Shown here: positions 1-11,864 of the stretch, piece by piece
Position numbering within the stretch: the first letter of the stretch is position 1
Layout: every line of letters starts with the position of its first letter
Assembly (NCBI RefSeq): GCF_000483485.1
Contig: NZ_KI519609.1
Location: forward strand, 104,006 to 168,005
Origin: Thiomicrorhabdus chilensis DSM 12352
Lineage (GTDB): Bacteria; Pseudomonadota; Gammaproteobacteria; Thiomicrospirales; Thiomicrospiraceae
Length of the DNA: 64,000 nucleotides
Direction: 5' to 3'
Made by a program: the position numbers and the translations under genes
Notes under the pieces: model-generated
The model's database searches: none
Told to the model about the DNA's origin: nothing
Seen by the model: the letters and a program-made list of their open reading frames with translations, nothing else

Positions 1-749
1 TGGATATTATGGCGTTTATGGCGGAACATCAAATTCCGACCGCACATCCGATTCAAACCTTGTCGAACGGTTATTTAAAAGAGCTGTACGGTAAGCCGGC
101 CGCCTTGGTGGAACGTTTGACCGGCAGCGGGGTGGAAGACCCGTCCGAAATCCAGTGCGGTGTCATGGGGGAGCAGTTGGCACGTTTCCATCAAGCTGGA
201 GCCGGTTTTGAATCTAAACGCACCAATGACCGTGATTTGCAATGGATGCAGGCCACCTTCAAGCAAATAGAAGCTTTTTTGCCGGACGATGAAAAACAGA
301 TGATCACTCAAGAGCTTGCTTTCCAGTCCACGATTGACTGGGCGCATTTGCCACAAGGTGTGATCCATGCGGATCTGTTCTGCGACAACGCCCTATTTGA
401 CGGCGATCAGCTTTCCGGCATCATCGATCTCTATTATGCGTGCAACAGCACATTTTTGTATGACTTGGCGGTGATGGTCAATGACTGGTGTCGGTTGCAT
501 AGCGAACAGCCTCTGGAGATCCATTTCGATCAAGCCAAGGTTGAAGCCATGGTGTCAACCTATCAGAAACAACGTCCTTTGACCGATGCCGAACAGAAAG
601 CTTGGCCTGCGGCGTTGCGATTGGCGGCCTTGCGTTTCTTTCTGTCACGCCTTAAAGACCTGCATATACCACGGGAAGGGGAGATGACCCAGATTAAGGA
701 TCCAAAAGTGTTTAAACGCGTGTTGGCGATTCATCAGCAATCCGTGTAA
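1..749 (+). CDS. thrB: Homoserine kinase, ThrB type II (5' end missing)
   Basis: Phosphorylates homoserine in threonine synthesis. The reading frame is already open at the window edge, so the N-terminal part (probably about 70 residues with the nucleotide-binding loop) lies outside. What remains shows the aminoglycoside-phosphotransferase fold: the catalytic motif GVIHADLFCDN at about residue 117 counted from the internal ATG at 9, and the metal-binding IIDLYYA about 20 residues later. This combination (HxDxxxxN followed by IDxxxA) is typical of the ThrB found in pseudomonads and sulfur oxidisers rather than the GHMP-kinase ThrB of E. coli. tsaC follows 18 bp downstream on the same strand. 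Confidence 0.88.
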   Translation, partial: DIMAFMAEHQIPTAHPIQTLSNGYLKELYGKPAALVERLTGSGVEDPSEIQCGVMGEQLARFHQAGAGFESKRTNDRDLQWMQATFKQIEAFLPDDEKQMITQELAFQSTIDWAHLPQGVIHADLFCDNALFDGDQLSGIIDLYYACNSTFLYDLAVMVNDWCRLHSEQPLEIHFDQAKVEAMVSTYQKQRPLTDAEQKAWPAALRLAALRFFLSRLKDLHIPREGEMTQIKDPKVFKRVLAIHQQSV

Positions 750-753
750 CCAA

Positions 754-773
754 CAGGCCTGCTCACTTTGAAA
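754..773 (+). repeat. CAGGCCTG dispersed element
   Basis: CAGGCCTG followed by the tail CTCACTTTGAAA. It fills the thrB-tsaC gap, and the TTG start of tsaC (768-770) lies inside the tail. One of the recurrent intergenic elements described in the findings. Confidence 0.7.
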
Positions 774-1316
774 AACTCTTCCGTTACCCAAGCCGTTAAA
801 CTCCTTAAATCGGGAGGGGTGGTTGCTTATCCTACCGAAGCGGTTTATGGATTGGGGTGTGATCCGTTTAATCAGCAGGCGGTGGAATTGTTGTTTCACG
901 TGAAACAACGCCCACCGGAAAAAGGCGTGATTTTAGTAGCGGCTTCTGTGGAGCAGGTTTTGCCCTATGTGCAATTGAGCGGCATGCCTTGGGAAGAGCA
1001 GGTTCTGGCAACCTGGCCAGGTCCGGTGACTTGGGTGCTGCCATTGAAACAATCGCTACCCGACTGGATTACCGGGGGTCGCGATAGCGTTGCCATCCGT
1101 GTCTCGGCGCATCTGTTGGTGCAACAACTTTGCCAAGAATTTGGCGGGCCTATCGTCTCCACCAGTGCTAACCTTTCCACTCAACCGCCAGCCAAATCCT
1201 GTGACCAGGTATCCGAAGTCTTTGGCGAGGAACTTTATTGTCTTCAAGGCGAGCTGGGGTCTCTTGCCCAGCCTACCCAGATTCGAGATGCTCAAAGCGG
1301 TGAAGTTCTAAGGTAG
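768..1316 (+). CDS. tsaC: Threonylcarbamoyl-AMP synthase (TsaC/YrdC/Sua5 family)
   Basis: Makes threonylcarbamoyl-AMP from threonine, bicarbonate and ATP for the t6A37 tRNA modification. The 182-residue length is that of the short TsaC/RimN form without the extra Sua5 domain. The N-terminal VAYPTEAVYGLGCDP and the later SANLS motif are family hallmarks. The start is a TTG at 768 with no good Shine-Dalgarno sequence, placed here because homology begins immediately after it. A perfect 16-bp parS palindrome (892-907) is embedded in the codons for FHVK, so this stretch of the protein serves a DNA-site role as well. Confidence 0.9.
   Translation: MKNSSVTQAVKLLKSGGVVAYPTEAVYGLGCDPFNQQAVELLFHVKQRPPEKGVILVAASVEQVLPYVQLSGMPWEEQVLATWPGPVTWVLPLKQSLPDWITGGRDSVAIRVSAHLLVQQLCQEFGGPIVSTSANLSTQPPAKSCDQVSEVFGEELYCLQGELGSLAQPTQIRDAQSGEVLR
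892..907. other. parS: parS centromere site (perfect)
   Basis: TGTTTCACGTGAAACA, the exact consensus ParB-binding palindrome known from many bacteria. It lies within tsaC, about 16 kb from the putative oriC. A parA-parB pair is present at 39.3-41.0 kb. Confidence 0.93.
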
Positions 1317-1317
1317 C

Positions 1318-1345
1318 CATAAACAGACAGGCCTGTCTGTTTATG
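1318..1345. terminator. Perfect 28-bp palindrome between convergent genes
   Basis: CATAAACAGACAGG is followed directly by its exact reverse complement, so the stem has no spacer. It is centred on a CAGGCCTG (1328-1335) and lies between the convergent tsaC and M48 protease genes, where it could end transcription from both sides. There is no long T run, so intrinsic termination is an inference. Confidence 0.5.
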
Positions 1346-1363
1346 AATTTAACCAAGCAGCTT

Positions 1364-2188
1364 TTAGCGCGGTTTGGCCGCAAAATACAGCGGTTCGACC
1401 CGTCTGGCGTATTTTTTCAAATCCTTGATACGGGTATCGTGTGCTGGATGGGTACTGAGGATTTCCGGTGCCCCGCCATTGCCCATTTTGCTCATTTTTT
1501 GCCAAATATTGACGGCTGCATAAGGGTTGAAACCGGCGCGAGCCGCCAGCTCCACGCCCATGCGATCAGCTTCGGTTTCGTGAGTACGGCTGTTTGGCAA
1601 AGTCAGGGTAACATTCAACGCCAAAGCGGTCGCATCCAGCGCGGGGCCTTGGATGCCGGTGAAAACCTGCAAAGCGGCCAAACCAACTTGTGTTAATTGA
1701 GCTTGGGAAGCGCGTTCGCGACCGTGTTCACGCAAAGCATGTGCCATCTCGTGGCCCATGATGGCGGCGATTTCATCATCGGTAAGTTTGAGTTTTTGAA
1801 TGATGCCGGTATAGAAAGCGATTTTGCCTCCGGGCATGCACCAGGCATTCAATTGGTCTGACTTGATCAGATTGACTACCCAATCCCACCGAGGGGCGTC
1901 TTTACGAAACACGCCGGTTTGCGGAATCAAACGGTTGGCGATAATGCGAATGCGTTCCACCATTTTGGCGTCAGTGTTCAGGGTTTTTTTCTGACGTGCT
2001 TCTTTAAGGATGGCGTCATAGGCTCTTTCAGCTCCTTGGTTCATCTCCTGTTCGGAAAACATCATCAGTTGTTGGCGTTCGATGCCAACCGCCCCTTGTT
2101 TGGTGGTTTGAGTGCCCACACAGGCGCTGAGCGAAATCAGTGACAGGCTGATAAACAGGGTTTTAACGAGTTTCATAAATTTCATCAT
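1364..2188 (-). CDS. M48 family metalloprotease, lipoprotein (LoiP/YggG-like)
   Basis: Predicted zinc protease in the periplasm, anchored by lipid. Residues 1-23 form a lipoprotein signal peptide ending in the lipobox LSAC (Cys23). The zinc motif HEMAH is at 146-150, and the third ligand is probably Glu206 in HETEADRMG. At 274 residues it matches the LoiP/YggG group, which degrades damaged envelope proteins, rather than the larger BepA with TPR repeats. It starts 9 bp after the stop of the DUF4197 gene and has no clear ribosome site of its own, so the two are probably co-transcribed and translationally coupled. Substrates cannot be told from sequence. Confidence 0.87.
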   Translation of the reverse strand: MMKFMKLVKTLFISLSLISLSACVGTQTTKQGAVGIERQQLMMFSEQEMNQGAERAYDAILKEARQKKTLNTDAKMVERIRIIANRLIPQTGVFRKDAPRWDWVVNLIKSDQLNAWCMPGGKIAFYTGIIQKLKLTDDEIAAIMGHEMAHALREHGRERASQAQLTQVGLAALQVFTGIQGPALDATALALNVTLTLPNSRTHETEADRMGVELAARAGFNPYAAVNIWQKMSKMGNGGAPEILSTHPAHDTRIKDLKKYARRVEPLYFAAKPR

Positions 2189-2197
2189 GGGAGTGCT

Positions 2198-2962
2198 TTA
2201 TTCGCTTCCAAATACTTTTTTAAGCAGTTCGGTGGTTTGCTTGACTGGATCTTTGCGAATCTTTTCTTCTTCCTTGGCTAAATAATAAAACATACCGTCC
2301 ATGCCTTTTTGGGTGACATGGTTGAGCAGATCGGCTTTGACATCCGGAACAAAGGGCAGGCTTTTGTATTCGTGCATGACTTTGTCGTAGGTGTTGACGG
2401 CTCCGACACTGTTAAGGGTCTGTTCTATAATGGGTCGCATTTTCTGTTTCAGGTCGTCGCTGGTTTTGGACTTCAGGTATTGGGTTCCCGAGTCTTTGGG
2501 GCCCTGATAGATGGTTTGCACATCCTCGAACGTCATCGATTTGATGGCGTTTAGGAAAAGCGCCTGAGCTTCCGGGGTGGCGGCTTCCGCAGCGCGGTTA
2601 AGTTTAAGTTCGAGATCTTCCATTAAATTGCCCATTCCGACATTGCCAAGCAGGCTCTTGACCCGTTTTAACTCATCCGGAAGCGGGATGTGAATGGCTT
2701 GATCGGCATTGAAACCGTCTTTAACACTGAGCTGGCTGACCACCGCCTTGGAACCCAAACTCAAGGCTTCTTTGAATGCTTTGTTGAGTTCTTCACTAGA
2801 AAGGTTGTTGCTGGGTTGAACGCTTGAATCAGAGGTTGGAGATTCGCTTTGAATGTCTTTAAGCAGGTCCATTCCACTTTCCCACCAGCTGCTGTGGGCT
2901 AAGGAGCCGTGACTGAGGCCAAAAACGGTGAATAAAGCAATGATTGAGCGTTTCAGGTACAT
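2198..2962 (-). CDS. DUF4197 domain-containing periplasmic protein
   Basis: Function unknown. Residues 1-22 form a signal peptide (hydrophobic stretch ending around SLAHS). The rest resembles the DUF4197 family: a GSKAVVSQLS motif near residue 70, an IPLPDELKRV segment near 95, and an NHVTQKGMDGMFYYLA segment near the C-terminus. The family is common in proteobacteria and has no known enzymatic activity. It is the first gene of a two-gene unit with the M48 lipoprotein protease. Confidence 0.8.
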   Translation of the reverse strand: MYLKRSIIALFTVFGLSHGSLAHSSWWESGMDLLKDIQSESPTSDSSVQPSNNLSSEELNKAFKEALSLGSKAVVSQLSVKDGFNADQAIHIPLPDELKRVKSLLGNVGMGNLMEDLELKLNRAAEAATPEAQALFLNAIKSMTFEDVQTIYQGPKDSGTQYLKSKTSDDLKQKMRPIIEQTLNSVGAVNTYDKVMHEYKSLPFVPDVKADLLNHVTQKGMDGMFYYLAKEEEKIRKDPVKQTTELLKKVFGSE

Positions 2963-3120
2963 GATGATTCCTTAATGACTGGAAGAGGATGAGGAGTGCT
3001 TATTCATATCAAAATTAAATAATAGTTTTTAGTGGTTGTGAATACAAGCGTATTAGAGGTGGCATGAATTTCCAAGAGGGTGAATTAGCTCTAAAAAGAG
3101 TGTTATTCGGGTTAAAATAA

Positions 3121-4110
<990 letters not shown>

Positions 4111-4114
4111 TCCG

Positions 4115-4483
4115 ATGGATAAGTTAAGAGTTGATAAATGGCTTTGGGCGGCACGTTTCTTTAAGACTCGAGGGGTGGCTTTGGAGGCGGTTAAGGGCGG
4201 TAAGGTCGAACTCAACGGCCACAAGCCCAAGCCAAGCAAAACCTTGTCGGTAGGCGATAAGCTCAAGATTACCCAGCCACATCGTCAGATTGAGGTGACG
4301 GTGTTGGTTGTCAGCGATAAACGCGGTTCCGCCGAGCAAGCTCAAACCCTTTATCAACTGGATAGTGAGGTGTTGAACCAGCGTAAACCCACTGCCGACA
4401 TGGCATTGGTGGGTTACCGTGAAAAAGGCGCCGGTCGCCCCACGAAACGGGACCGACGCAGCATTGACAAGTTGGGTTTTTGA
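4115..4483 (+). CDS. hslR: Hsp15-like S4-domain RNA-binding protein
   Basis: Hsp15 binds stalled 50S subunits carrying nascent chains and returns them to the cycle. The 122-residue protein opens with the S4 domain (RVDKWLWAARFFKTR at 4-18; GGKVELNGHKPKPSK to about 44) and ends with a basic tail (GRPTKRDRRS), as in the E. coli protein. It sits four bases after hemF and probably shares its transcript. Confidence 0.9.
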   Translation: MDKLRVDKWLWAARFFKTRGVALEAVKGGKVELNGHKPKPSKTLSVGDKLKITQPHRQIEVTVLVVSDKRGSAEQAQTLYQLDSEVLNQRKPTADMALVGYREKGAGRPTKRDRRSIDKLGF

Positions 4484-4528
4484 ATCTAGTATTCTGTTGA
4501 ATTATTAAACATGACTTAGGAGTAATGT

Positions 4529-5203
4529 GTGAAAAAATTAGTCACCGCAGCGGCCATGGGCTCTGCACTTGTTATGGCCAATACGGTTCAGGCGGCTTCG
4601 GTTGAAGGTTTGGGCATTGGCGCCGGTTATGGTTTGTTTTCAGGTCCGACATTGGAATTGAATTATCCGATCAATGATGTGCTTCAGGTTCGCGGTGCTT
4701 TGTCTGCAGGGATGGGAATCAATGAAACCACCAGTGATACTGAGATTGAATATGATGTGAAACTGGATGGTGGTATTAATCGTCTGGCCTTGGATTATCA
4801 TCCGTTTGGCGGAGCTTTCTTCCTTTCGGCGGGTTATGCAGTGAATAATTTCAATGTTAAAGCCAATGCCCATGAACAATCCGAATTTGTAGTGGGTGAT
4901 AACACCTATAACGGTAATGTTTATTTAGATGGTCAAATTGACTGGGACAGTGCACCGACATTAAGTTTGGGTTGGGGACATTCTCCAGCACAAGGCTGGG
5001 GGGCAATGGTTGAATTGGGAGCGATATTTACCGGTTCTGGACAGGTTGACTTGAATGCGACCGGTAATGTGAATGGTACCGATGTAACGCAAGACTCTGA
5101 TTTTCAGGCAGACTTGATACGTGAAGAGAAAAAACTTCAGGATGACGTGGGAGATTACGATTTCTTGCCGATTCTGCAGGCCGGCGTGACTTACCGTTTT
5201 TAA
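4529..5203 (+). CDS. Predicted outer-membrane beta-barrel protein
   Basis: Specific function not recognised. A GTG start follows a good ribosome site (TAGGAG, 4516-4521, spacing 7). Residues 1-22 form a classical signal peptide cleaved after VQA. The mature part alternates polar and hydrophobic residues, is rich in glycine and aromatic residues, and ends in VTYRF; a C-terminal Phe is the hallmark of BAM-inserted outer-membrane proteins. Repeated GxGYG and LSLGWG segments suggest strands of a small 8-10-stranded barrel. An intrinsic terminator follows directly. Confidence 0.75.
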   Translation: MKKLVTAAAMGSALVMANTVQAASVEGLGIGAGYGLFSGPTLELNYPINDVLQVRGALSAGMGINETTSDTEIEYDVKLDGGINRLALDYHPFGGAFFLSAGYAVNNFNVKANAHEQSEFVVGDNTYNGNVYLDGQIDWDSAPTLSLGWGHSPAQGWGAMVELGAIFTGSGQVDLNATGNVNGTDVTQDSDFQADLIREEKKLQDDVGDYDFLPILQAGVTYRF

Positions 5204-5225
5204 TCAGAATTGTAAGCCGATCTTT

Positions 5226-5259
5226 AAAAACCCTCTGTATTCAATCAGGGGGTTTTTTT
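5226..5259 (+). terminator. Intrinsic terminator after the outer-membrane protein gene
   Basis: Stem AAAAACCCTC / GGGGGTTTTT (one T-G pair) with a 12-base loop, running into seven T residues. Confidence 0.85.
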
Positions 5260-5345
5260 ATGCCAGGAGTTTTTGGCGATTGCTTAGAAACTGTGTAAAC
5301 TGATTTTCATTAATTATTTTATAAGTCGCCTGTAAAGGAGCGCTC

Positions 5346-7220
5346 ATGGCTTTATATACGGTTCTGTATGATTCCAAGCAAAAGGAGGTTTTCGATGAAG
5401 AGATCAAACCGCTTTTGTTGGAATATGAGTGTGATTTCATTGCTTACGATTCGTCCTCCATGCCCCAACTGGGTCAGCAGTCCCGGGTGTTGATCTGGTT
5501 GGGTGACGAGAACCTTTATCGGGTGTTACCCCATGCCTCTGAACAGGAGTGGTGGATCGGGTTTTTGCCGCACCCCGAGATGAACCGTTGCAGTCGTTTA
5601 TTCAATGTTCCATCCAAGCCTGAAGAGGCAATCACCGATATCATGGCGATGGAAGAGCCGGTGAATGCCGATTTGATGTATTGCAACGAACGCTTGGTAT
5701 TGGGGTCTGTGATGCTTGGAAATCCGGTGACCATGAAACCGGCCGTCCAGGTGGACGAAGGCATTTGGAGTAAATTGACCCAGTTGGCTGTACTGACTTT
5801 TAATTTGAGTAAAAGCTCTTTGCTTCCTTATCGATTGGAAACGGCGAAAGACAGTGTGGTCAATACCGCAGCCTTGGGCATCACCATCGTCTATCGTCCT
5901 GGTAACAGCGATTTCACCAAACGGGTGGTGGGGGAAACCAGTGAAGACGAAGCCTCATTGGATGCGGTGATTCTCGCTCCCAGAAGCATTTCCGAGGTGG
6001 TACATTTTCTATTGACAAAGGTGCTGCCCAAAACCGTTCGCAATGTTTCCTTGTCCGATTATCTCGGACATATCAAAACGACGGCTTTGAACATTAATAG
6101 TGGCAAATCTGTGGATTACAGTGTGGATGGTGAGTTGCTCAGTGCGGAACAGATTGAGGTTCGGGTACAAAATGATGCACTGAAGGTACTAAGCAGTTTC
6201 TTACCTAAAAAGTTGGAGTTAAAAGAGCATAAAGAGTCACTCAGGACTTCAGGCCTGCCAAAAGGTCAGGCGGTTCAGGAGGTCATCAATCGGCCGCTTC
6301 ACTGGATACACCACGCCGATCAGGAAGAGGTCAAGGAAACCTTCATTACCCTTAGAGAAAACGCTCAAACAAGTGAATCTTATCTGGTTTTGATGGTATT
6401 GGCGACCTTGTTGGCCACGGTGGGATTGTTTGCCAATTCAGCTCCGGTGATTATTGGCGCGATGATACTCGCGCCTTTAATGGCGCCGATTATTTCATTG
6501 TCAATGGGAGTGTTGAGGCAGAATACCGATTTGGTGGCCGTCAGCAGCAGGACCCTTCTAACCGGTGTGTTGTTGGCACTGTTGTTTGGTACTTTATTGA
6601 CATTGGTCACGCCTCTGCATACCGTCAATCATGAAATTGGCGCGCGGCTTAGCCCCACCATTTTGGATTTGGGGGTGGCGATCATCTCCGGTATTGCCGG
6701 AGCTTACGCCAATGCACGTTCCGAGGTGGCGAAAAGTTTGGCTGGAGTGGCCATCGCGGTGGCGCTGGTGCCACCGTTAGCGGTATCGGGCATTGGCATT
6801 GGCTGGATGGATTGGAGTGTGTTCTGGGGGGCTTTTTTGCTGTTCATGACTAACCTGGTGGGCATTGTCTTGGCAGCCTCCGCGACGTTTTTACTTATGG
6901 GTTTCAGTCCGTTCCATTTGGCTAAAAAGGGCATTTTACTGACTTTGGCGTTTGTGCTGGTGGTAAGTATTCCGCTGGTGTTGGCGTTTAATAAGATGGT
7001 CGATGAACAGCGTGTGGTTTATGCGCTTGAGGGCTGGGAATCAAAGGGAATTGAGGTACGCGACGTTAAAATCCGCAGTGGCGATCCCATGTTTGTCTCG
7101 GTCACCTTGTTGTCGGGCCAGCCTTTAAAGGGTCAGCAGATTGATGACATCAAAGATGAGATGGAAAAGTTGTTGTCGCAGAAAATTCGTCTGGAAGCGA
7201 AGACTGCGGTGATTCGGTAA
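5346..7220 (+). CDS. DUF389 / TIGR00341 family membrane protein
   Basis: Function unknown. The ATG follows a strong ribosome site (AAAGGAG). The first 330 residues are soluble and poorly conserved. From about 345 the DUF389 core begins, with roughly six membrane segments: ESYLVLMVLATLLATVGLF, the GAMILAPLMAPIISLSMG motif, and AVALVPPLAVSGIG. A soluble C-terminal domain of about 65 residues follows. At 624 residues it is the long version of the family. A CAGGCCTG lies inside it (6250). It is convergent with prk across a bidirectional terminator. Confidence 0.82.
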   Translation: MALYTVLYDSKQKEVFDEEIKPLLLEYECDFIAYDSSSMPQLGQQSRVLIWLGDENLYRVLPHASEQEWWIGFLPHPEMNRCSRLFNVPSKPEEAITDIMAMEEPVNADLMYCNERLVLGSVMLGNPVTMKPAVQVDEGIWSKLTQLAVLTFNLSKSSLLPYRLETAKDSVVNTAALGITIVYRPGNSDFTKRVVGETSEDEASLDAVILAPRSISEVVHFLLTKVLPKTVRNVSLSDYLGHIKTTALNINSGKSVDYSVDGELLSAEQIEVRVQNDALKVLSSFLPKKLELKEHKESLRTSGLPKGQAVQEVINRPLHWIHHADQEEVKETFITLRENAQTSESYLVLMVLATLLATVGLFANSAPVIIGAMILAPLMAPIISLSMGVLRQNTDLVAVSSRTLLTGVLLALLFGTLLTLVTPLHTVNHEIGARLSPTILDLGVAIISGIAGAYANARSEVAKSLAGVAIAVALVPPLAVSGIGIGWMDWSVFWGAFLLFMTNLVGIVLAASATFLLMGFSPFHLAKKGILLTLAFVLVVSIPLVLAFNKMVDEQRVVYALEGWESKGIEVRDVKIRSGDPMFVSVTLLSGQPLKGQQIDDIKDEMEKLLSQKIRLEAKTAVIR

Positions 7221-7240
7221 ATCAGGACGAGAATTGGCCA

Positions 7241-7273
7241 ATAAAAAACCCGCTTTAAGCGGGTTTTTTATTG
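7241..7273. terminator. Bidirectional terminator between DUF389 gene and prk
   Basis: A-tract, CCCGCTT stem, AAGCGGG stem and T-tract form an almost perfect inverted repeat that would terminate both convergent transcripts. Confidence 0.88.
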
Positions 7274-7303
7274 GATAGGACTGAAAAGGCCTAGAATAAT
7301 ATC

Positions 7304-8248
7304 TTATGCTTGTCCAAGAGCGGCCATAGCGGCACGCTTTTTAGCGATTAGATTTTGAATGATCGGAGTCATCATCAAATCCATCGCTTGAACCATGTGT
7401 TCACCGCCACAAACCAGGGTTTCTGGGTTCTGCAGGAAAGCACCGGGGATTTTAGCCTTGATCGCTTCCATATCCACATCCTGGTGACGGACATGACAGA
7501 TGATCAATGAATCTTCTGGAGCTGGGCCCATTGGCGCATCCGGAGACATGGTCGAGAACGGATCGGAAGTGTCGATCAACGGTACACGGTGGAAGTTGAT
7601 GTGTGTACGGTGGAACTGAGGCACGATGGTCTCAATGTAATCCGGCATACGCTCAAGGATGACGTCACGCACTTGCTGAACCGAGTAAGGGCGCTCAGAG
7701 GTGTCACGGTAAATTTTCTGCATCCATTCGATGTTGATGGATGGTGCCACACCGATACCCAGGTCAACATACTGGGCTACATTGTGCTTGCCTTCTTCAG
7801 GTCCGTGATCCATGCGCTTCACCATACCGTGAAGACCTTCGTAGAACAGAACGTCGGTTCCTTCAGGAATCGGTTCCCAAGGGGTGAATTCACCGGATGA
7901 GAAGTTAGTGCCCAAACGTGCGTTATGTTCGGCGGCTTCTTCATCACTGTGGATATAGTAGCGCTGTTTTCCGGTACCGTTTTCTTTGTATTCCTTGAAA
8001 AGGGCTTCAAGCTCAGCGAATTCGTTGGCATATTCAGAGAAGTGAGTCAGAACCGGGCCACCGTTTGCTTTGGATTCGGCGACTTTTTCTTTCATTTCCG
8101 CACGGTTGTATTTGTGGTAGCTATCGCCTTCAACGATCGCAACGTTCAAGTTTTCACGATCAAAGATTTTTTCTACGGCACGCTTTACGAATGAGGTACC
8201 AGCACCAGATGAACCGGTAACGGTTACAATTGGATGTTCTACTGACAT
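7304..8248 (-). CDS. prk: Phosphoribulokinase
   Basis: Regenerates ribulose 1,5-bisphosphate for RuBisCO in the Calvin cycle. The P-loop is GSSGAGTS at residues 12-19; EGDSYHKYNR and the LFYEGLHGM motif follow. At 314 residues it is the short bacterial class I enzyme. The ATG at 8248 is chosen because AGGAGA lies at the right distance upstream and homology starts there; an in-frame upstream ATG at 8290 would add 14 residues and lies next to a CAGGCCTG element. It is transcribed in the same direction as gyrB but stands 260 bp away, so it probably has its own promoter. It is separated from the carboxysome operon by about 50 kb. Confidence 0.95.
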   Translation of the reverse strand: MSVEHPIVTVTGSSGAGTSFVKRAVEKIFDRENLNVAIVEGDSYHKYNRAEMKEKVAESKANGGPVLTHFSEYANEFAELEALFKEYKENGTGKQRYYIHSDEEAAEHNARLGTNFSSGEFTPWEPIPEGTDVLFYEGLHGMVKRMDHGPEEGKHNVAQYVDLGIGVAPSINIEWMQKIYRDTSERPYSVQQVRDVILERMPDYIETIVPQFHRTHINFHRVPLIDTSDPFSTMSPDAPMGPAPEDSLIICHVRHQDVDMEAIKAKIPGAFLQNPETLVCGGEHMVQAMDLMMTPIIQNLIAKKRAAMAALGQA

Positions 8249-8277
8249 AACACAGTCTCCTAATTTAACGAAATGGA

Positions 8278-8297
8278 CAGGCCTGCCCATTTTTAAA
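8278..8297 (+). repeat. CAGGCCTG dispersed element upstream of prk
   Basis: CAGGCCTG plus tail CCCATTTTTAAA. It lies 30 bp upstream of the prk start, probably in the prk leader or promoter. Confidence 0.7.
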
Positions 8298-8508
8298 GTT
8301 TAATATTTTGATAGCTTTAGACTAATAGCGGGGTATTAGAAACTAAATAATCGTTTTTTTCAAAATTAAATTTTTACTACAGTATTGAATTCTCAAGTTA
8401 AAATGCCGATTTTATTGCCGATTGAGTGTCGTTTGGACAGCTGTTTTTCGTTTTGCTTTTGGTTTTAAAGCGCTTAAACGAGCGTTCACTTTTTGATTCA
8501 AATCGGAC

Positions 8509-10968
<2,460 letters not shown>

Positions 10969-11097
10969 TTAAATGCAAAAATATTCAGCAAATTATACCA
11001 CTATTCAACGGGAAATGCATGGTCTGTTGTTTGGTGTTATTTGTTTATTAAATCAACAACTTATAGTTTACAGGGGGCAGCCTAATTATTTGCCTGA

Positions 11098-11117
11098 CAG
11101 GCCTGTTAATTTTTAAA
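11098..11117 (+). repeat. CAGGCCTG dispersed element
   Basis: CAGGCCTG plus tail TTAATTTTTAAA, in the gyrB/hsp20 divergent region. Confidence 0.7.
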
Positions 11118-11233
11118 AAATATGTGATTCTATTTTACAGTGGGGTAAAGTGCGTAAAAATTTATTAAAAGTTGATTAAAAACAATTTGTTAAGACAGGT
11201 TTTGTATTATCATTTATGTTTCTTGGCAAAGGG

Positions 11234-11260
11234 TTGAATGTGTTTTGAATCATCCCTAGG
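11234..11260 (+). promoter_or_regulatory. Possible sigma-32-like promoter of hsp20
   Basis: TTGAAT, 14 bases, then CCCTAGG. This partly matches the heat-shock consensus (CTTGAA-N13/14-CCCCAT) upstream of a small heat-shock gene. The match is imperfect. Confidence 0.3.
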
Positions 11261-11309
11261 TTAAGTGCGAGTGGATTTATTTTGTATGCAATCCGAAAGG
11301 GGGAATACC

Positions 11310-11744
11310 ATGAATCGATTTTTAACTACATTTGATCCGTTTAAAGAGTTGAGAGAGATGGAGAAACGCTTTCAGCACGCTTTTCCGTCAAAATCTTCCG
11401 AAGAATCGAGTTTGGCTGGGTTTACTCCCACCGTCAATACCCGTGAAGGGGATTACGCTTACCATATTGAGGTGGATTTACCGGGTGTTAAAAAAGATGA
11501 CATCAGCGTGGAAGTGAAGGATAACCGCGTCACCATCTCCGGGGAGCGCAAAACCAAGGAAGAGGTCAAGGAAGAGGAGTACTACCGCATGGAAAGCAGC
11601 TATGGCAAGTTTGAACGCAGCTTTACCCTGCCGGAGAACGTGGATGCCGAAAATGTTTCCGCGAGCTCTAACGATGGTGTGCTGGAGGTGGTGCTTCCGA
11701 AAAAAGAAAGGGCTGCTTCAAGCAAGCAGGTTGAAGTGAAATAA
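11310..11744 (+). CDS. Small heat-shock protein, Hsp20 / alpha-crystallin family
   Basis: ATP-independent chaperone that holds unfolding proteins. The ATG at 11310 follows AAAGGGGG and yields 144 residues (MNRFLTTFDPFKEL start); an upstream GTG at 11265 lacks a ribosome site. The alpha-crystallin domain spans about 38-140, with YHIEVDLPGVKKDDISVEV, YGKFERSFTLPENVD and the final GVLEVVLPK (the GVLxxxxPK signature). A good terminator follows. It lies within the replication cluster in the opposite orientation, a likely insertion into the ancestral recF-gyrB order. Confidence 0.92.
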   Translation: MNRFLTTFDPFKELREMEKRFQHAFPSKSSEESSLAGFTPTVNTREGDYAYHIEVDLPGVKKDDISVEVKDNRVTISGERKTKEEVKEEEYYRMESSYGKFERSFTLPENVDAENVSASSNDGVLEVVLPKKERAASSKQVEVK

Positions 11745-11778
11745 GTGATCTGCTGAATTCATTCAATTTTAAACAAGC

Positions 11779-11806
11779 AAGGCTGACTATGATGTCAGCC
11801 TTTTTT
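11779..11806 (+). terminator. Intrinsic terminator of hsp20
   Basis: AAGGCTGAC, six-base loop, GTCAGCC then six T residues. Confidence 0.88.
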
Positions 11807-11827
11807 GTATGTGACTGACAGAATCAA

Positions 11828-11843
11828 CAGGCCTGTCGATTCT
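11828..11843 (+). repeat. CAGGCCTG dispersed element
   Basis: CAGGCCTG with tail TCGATTCT, between the convergent hsp20 and DUF4870 genes. The flanks AGAATCAA and TCGATTCT also partly pair, extending the palindrome. Confidence 0.65.
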
Positions 11844-11864
11844 GCGCGGGTTTTATTAGTTTGG

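Noticed and set aside
7285..7294. AAGGCCTA near prk and similar AAGGCCT variants (14537, 39624, 41492) as members of the repeat family
   Set aside because: They share only the six-base AGGCCT core and lack both the outer C/G pair and the T-rich tail.
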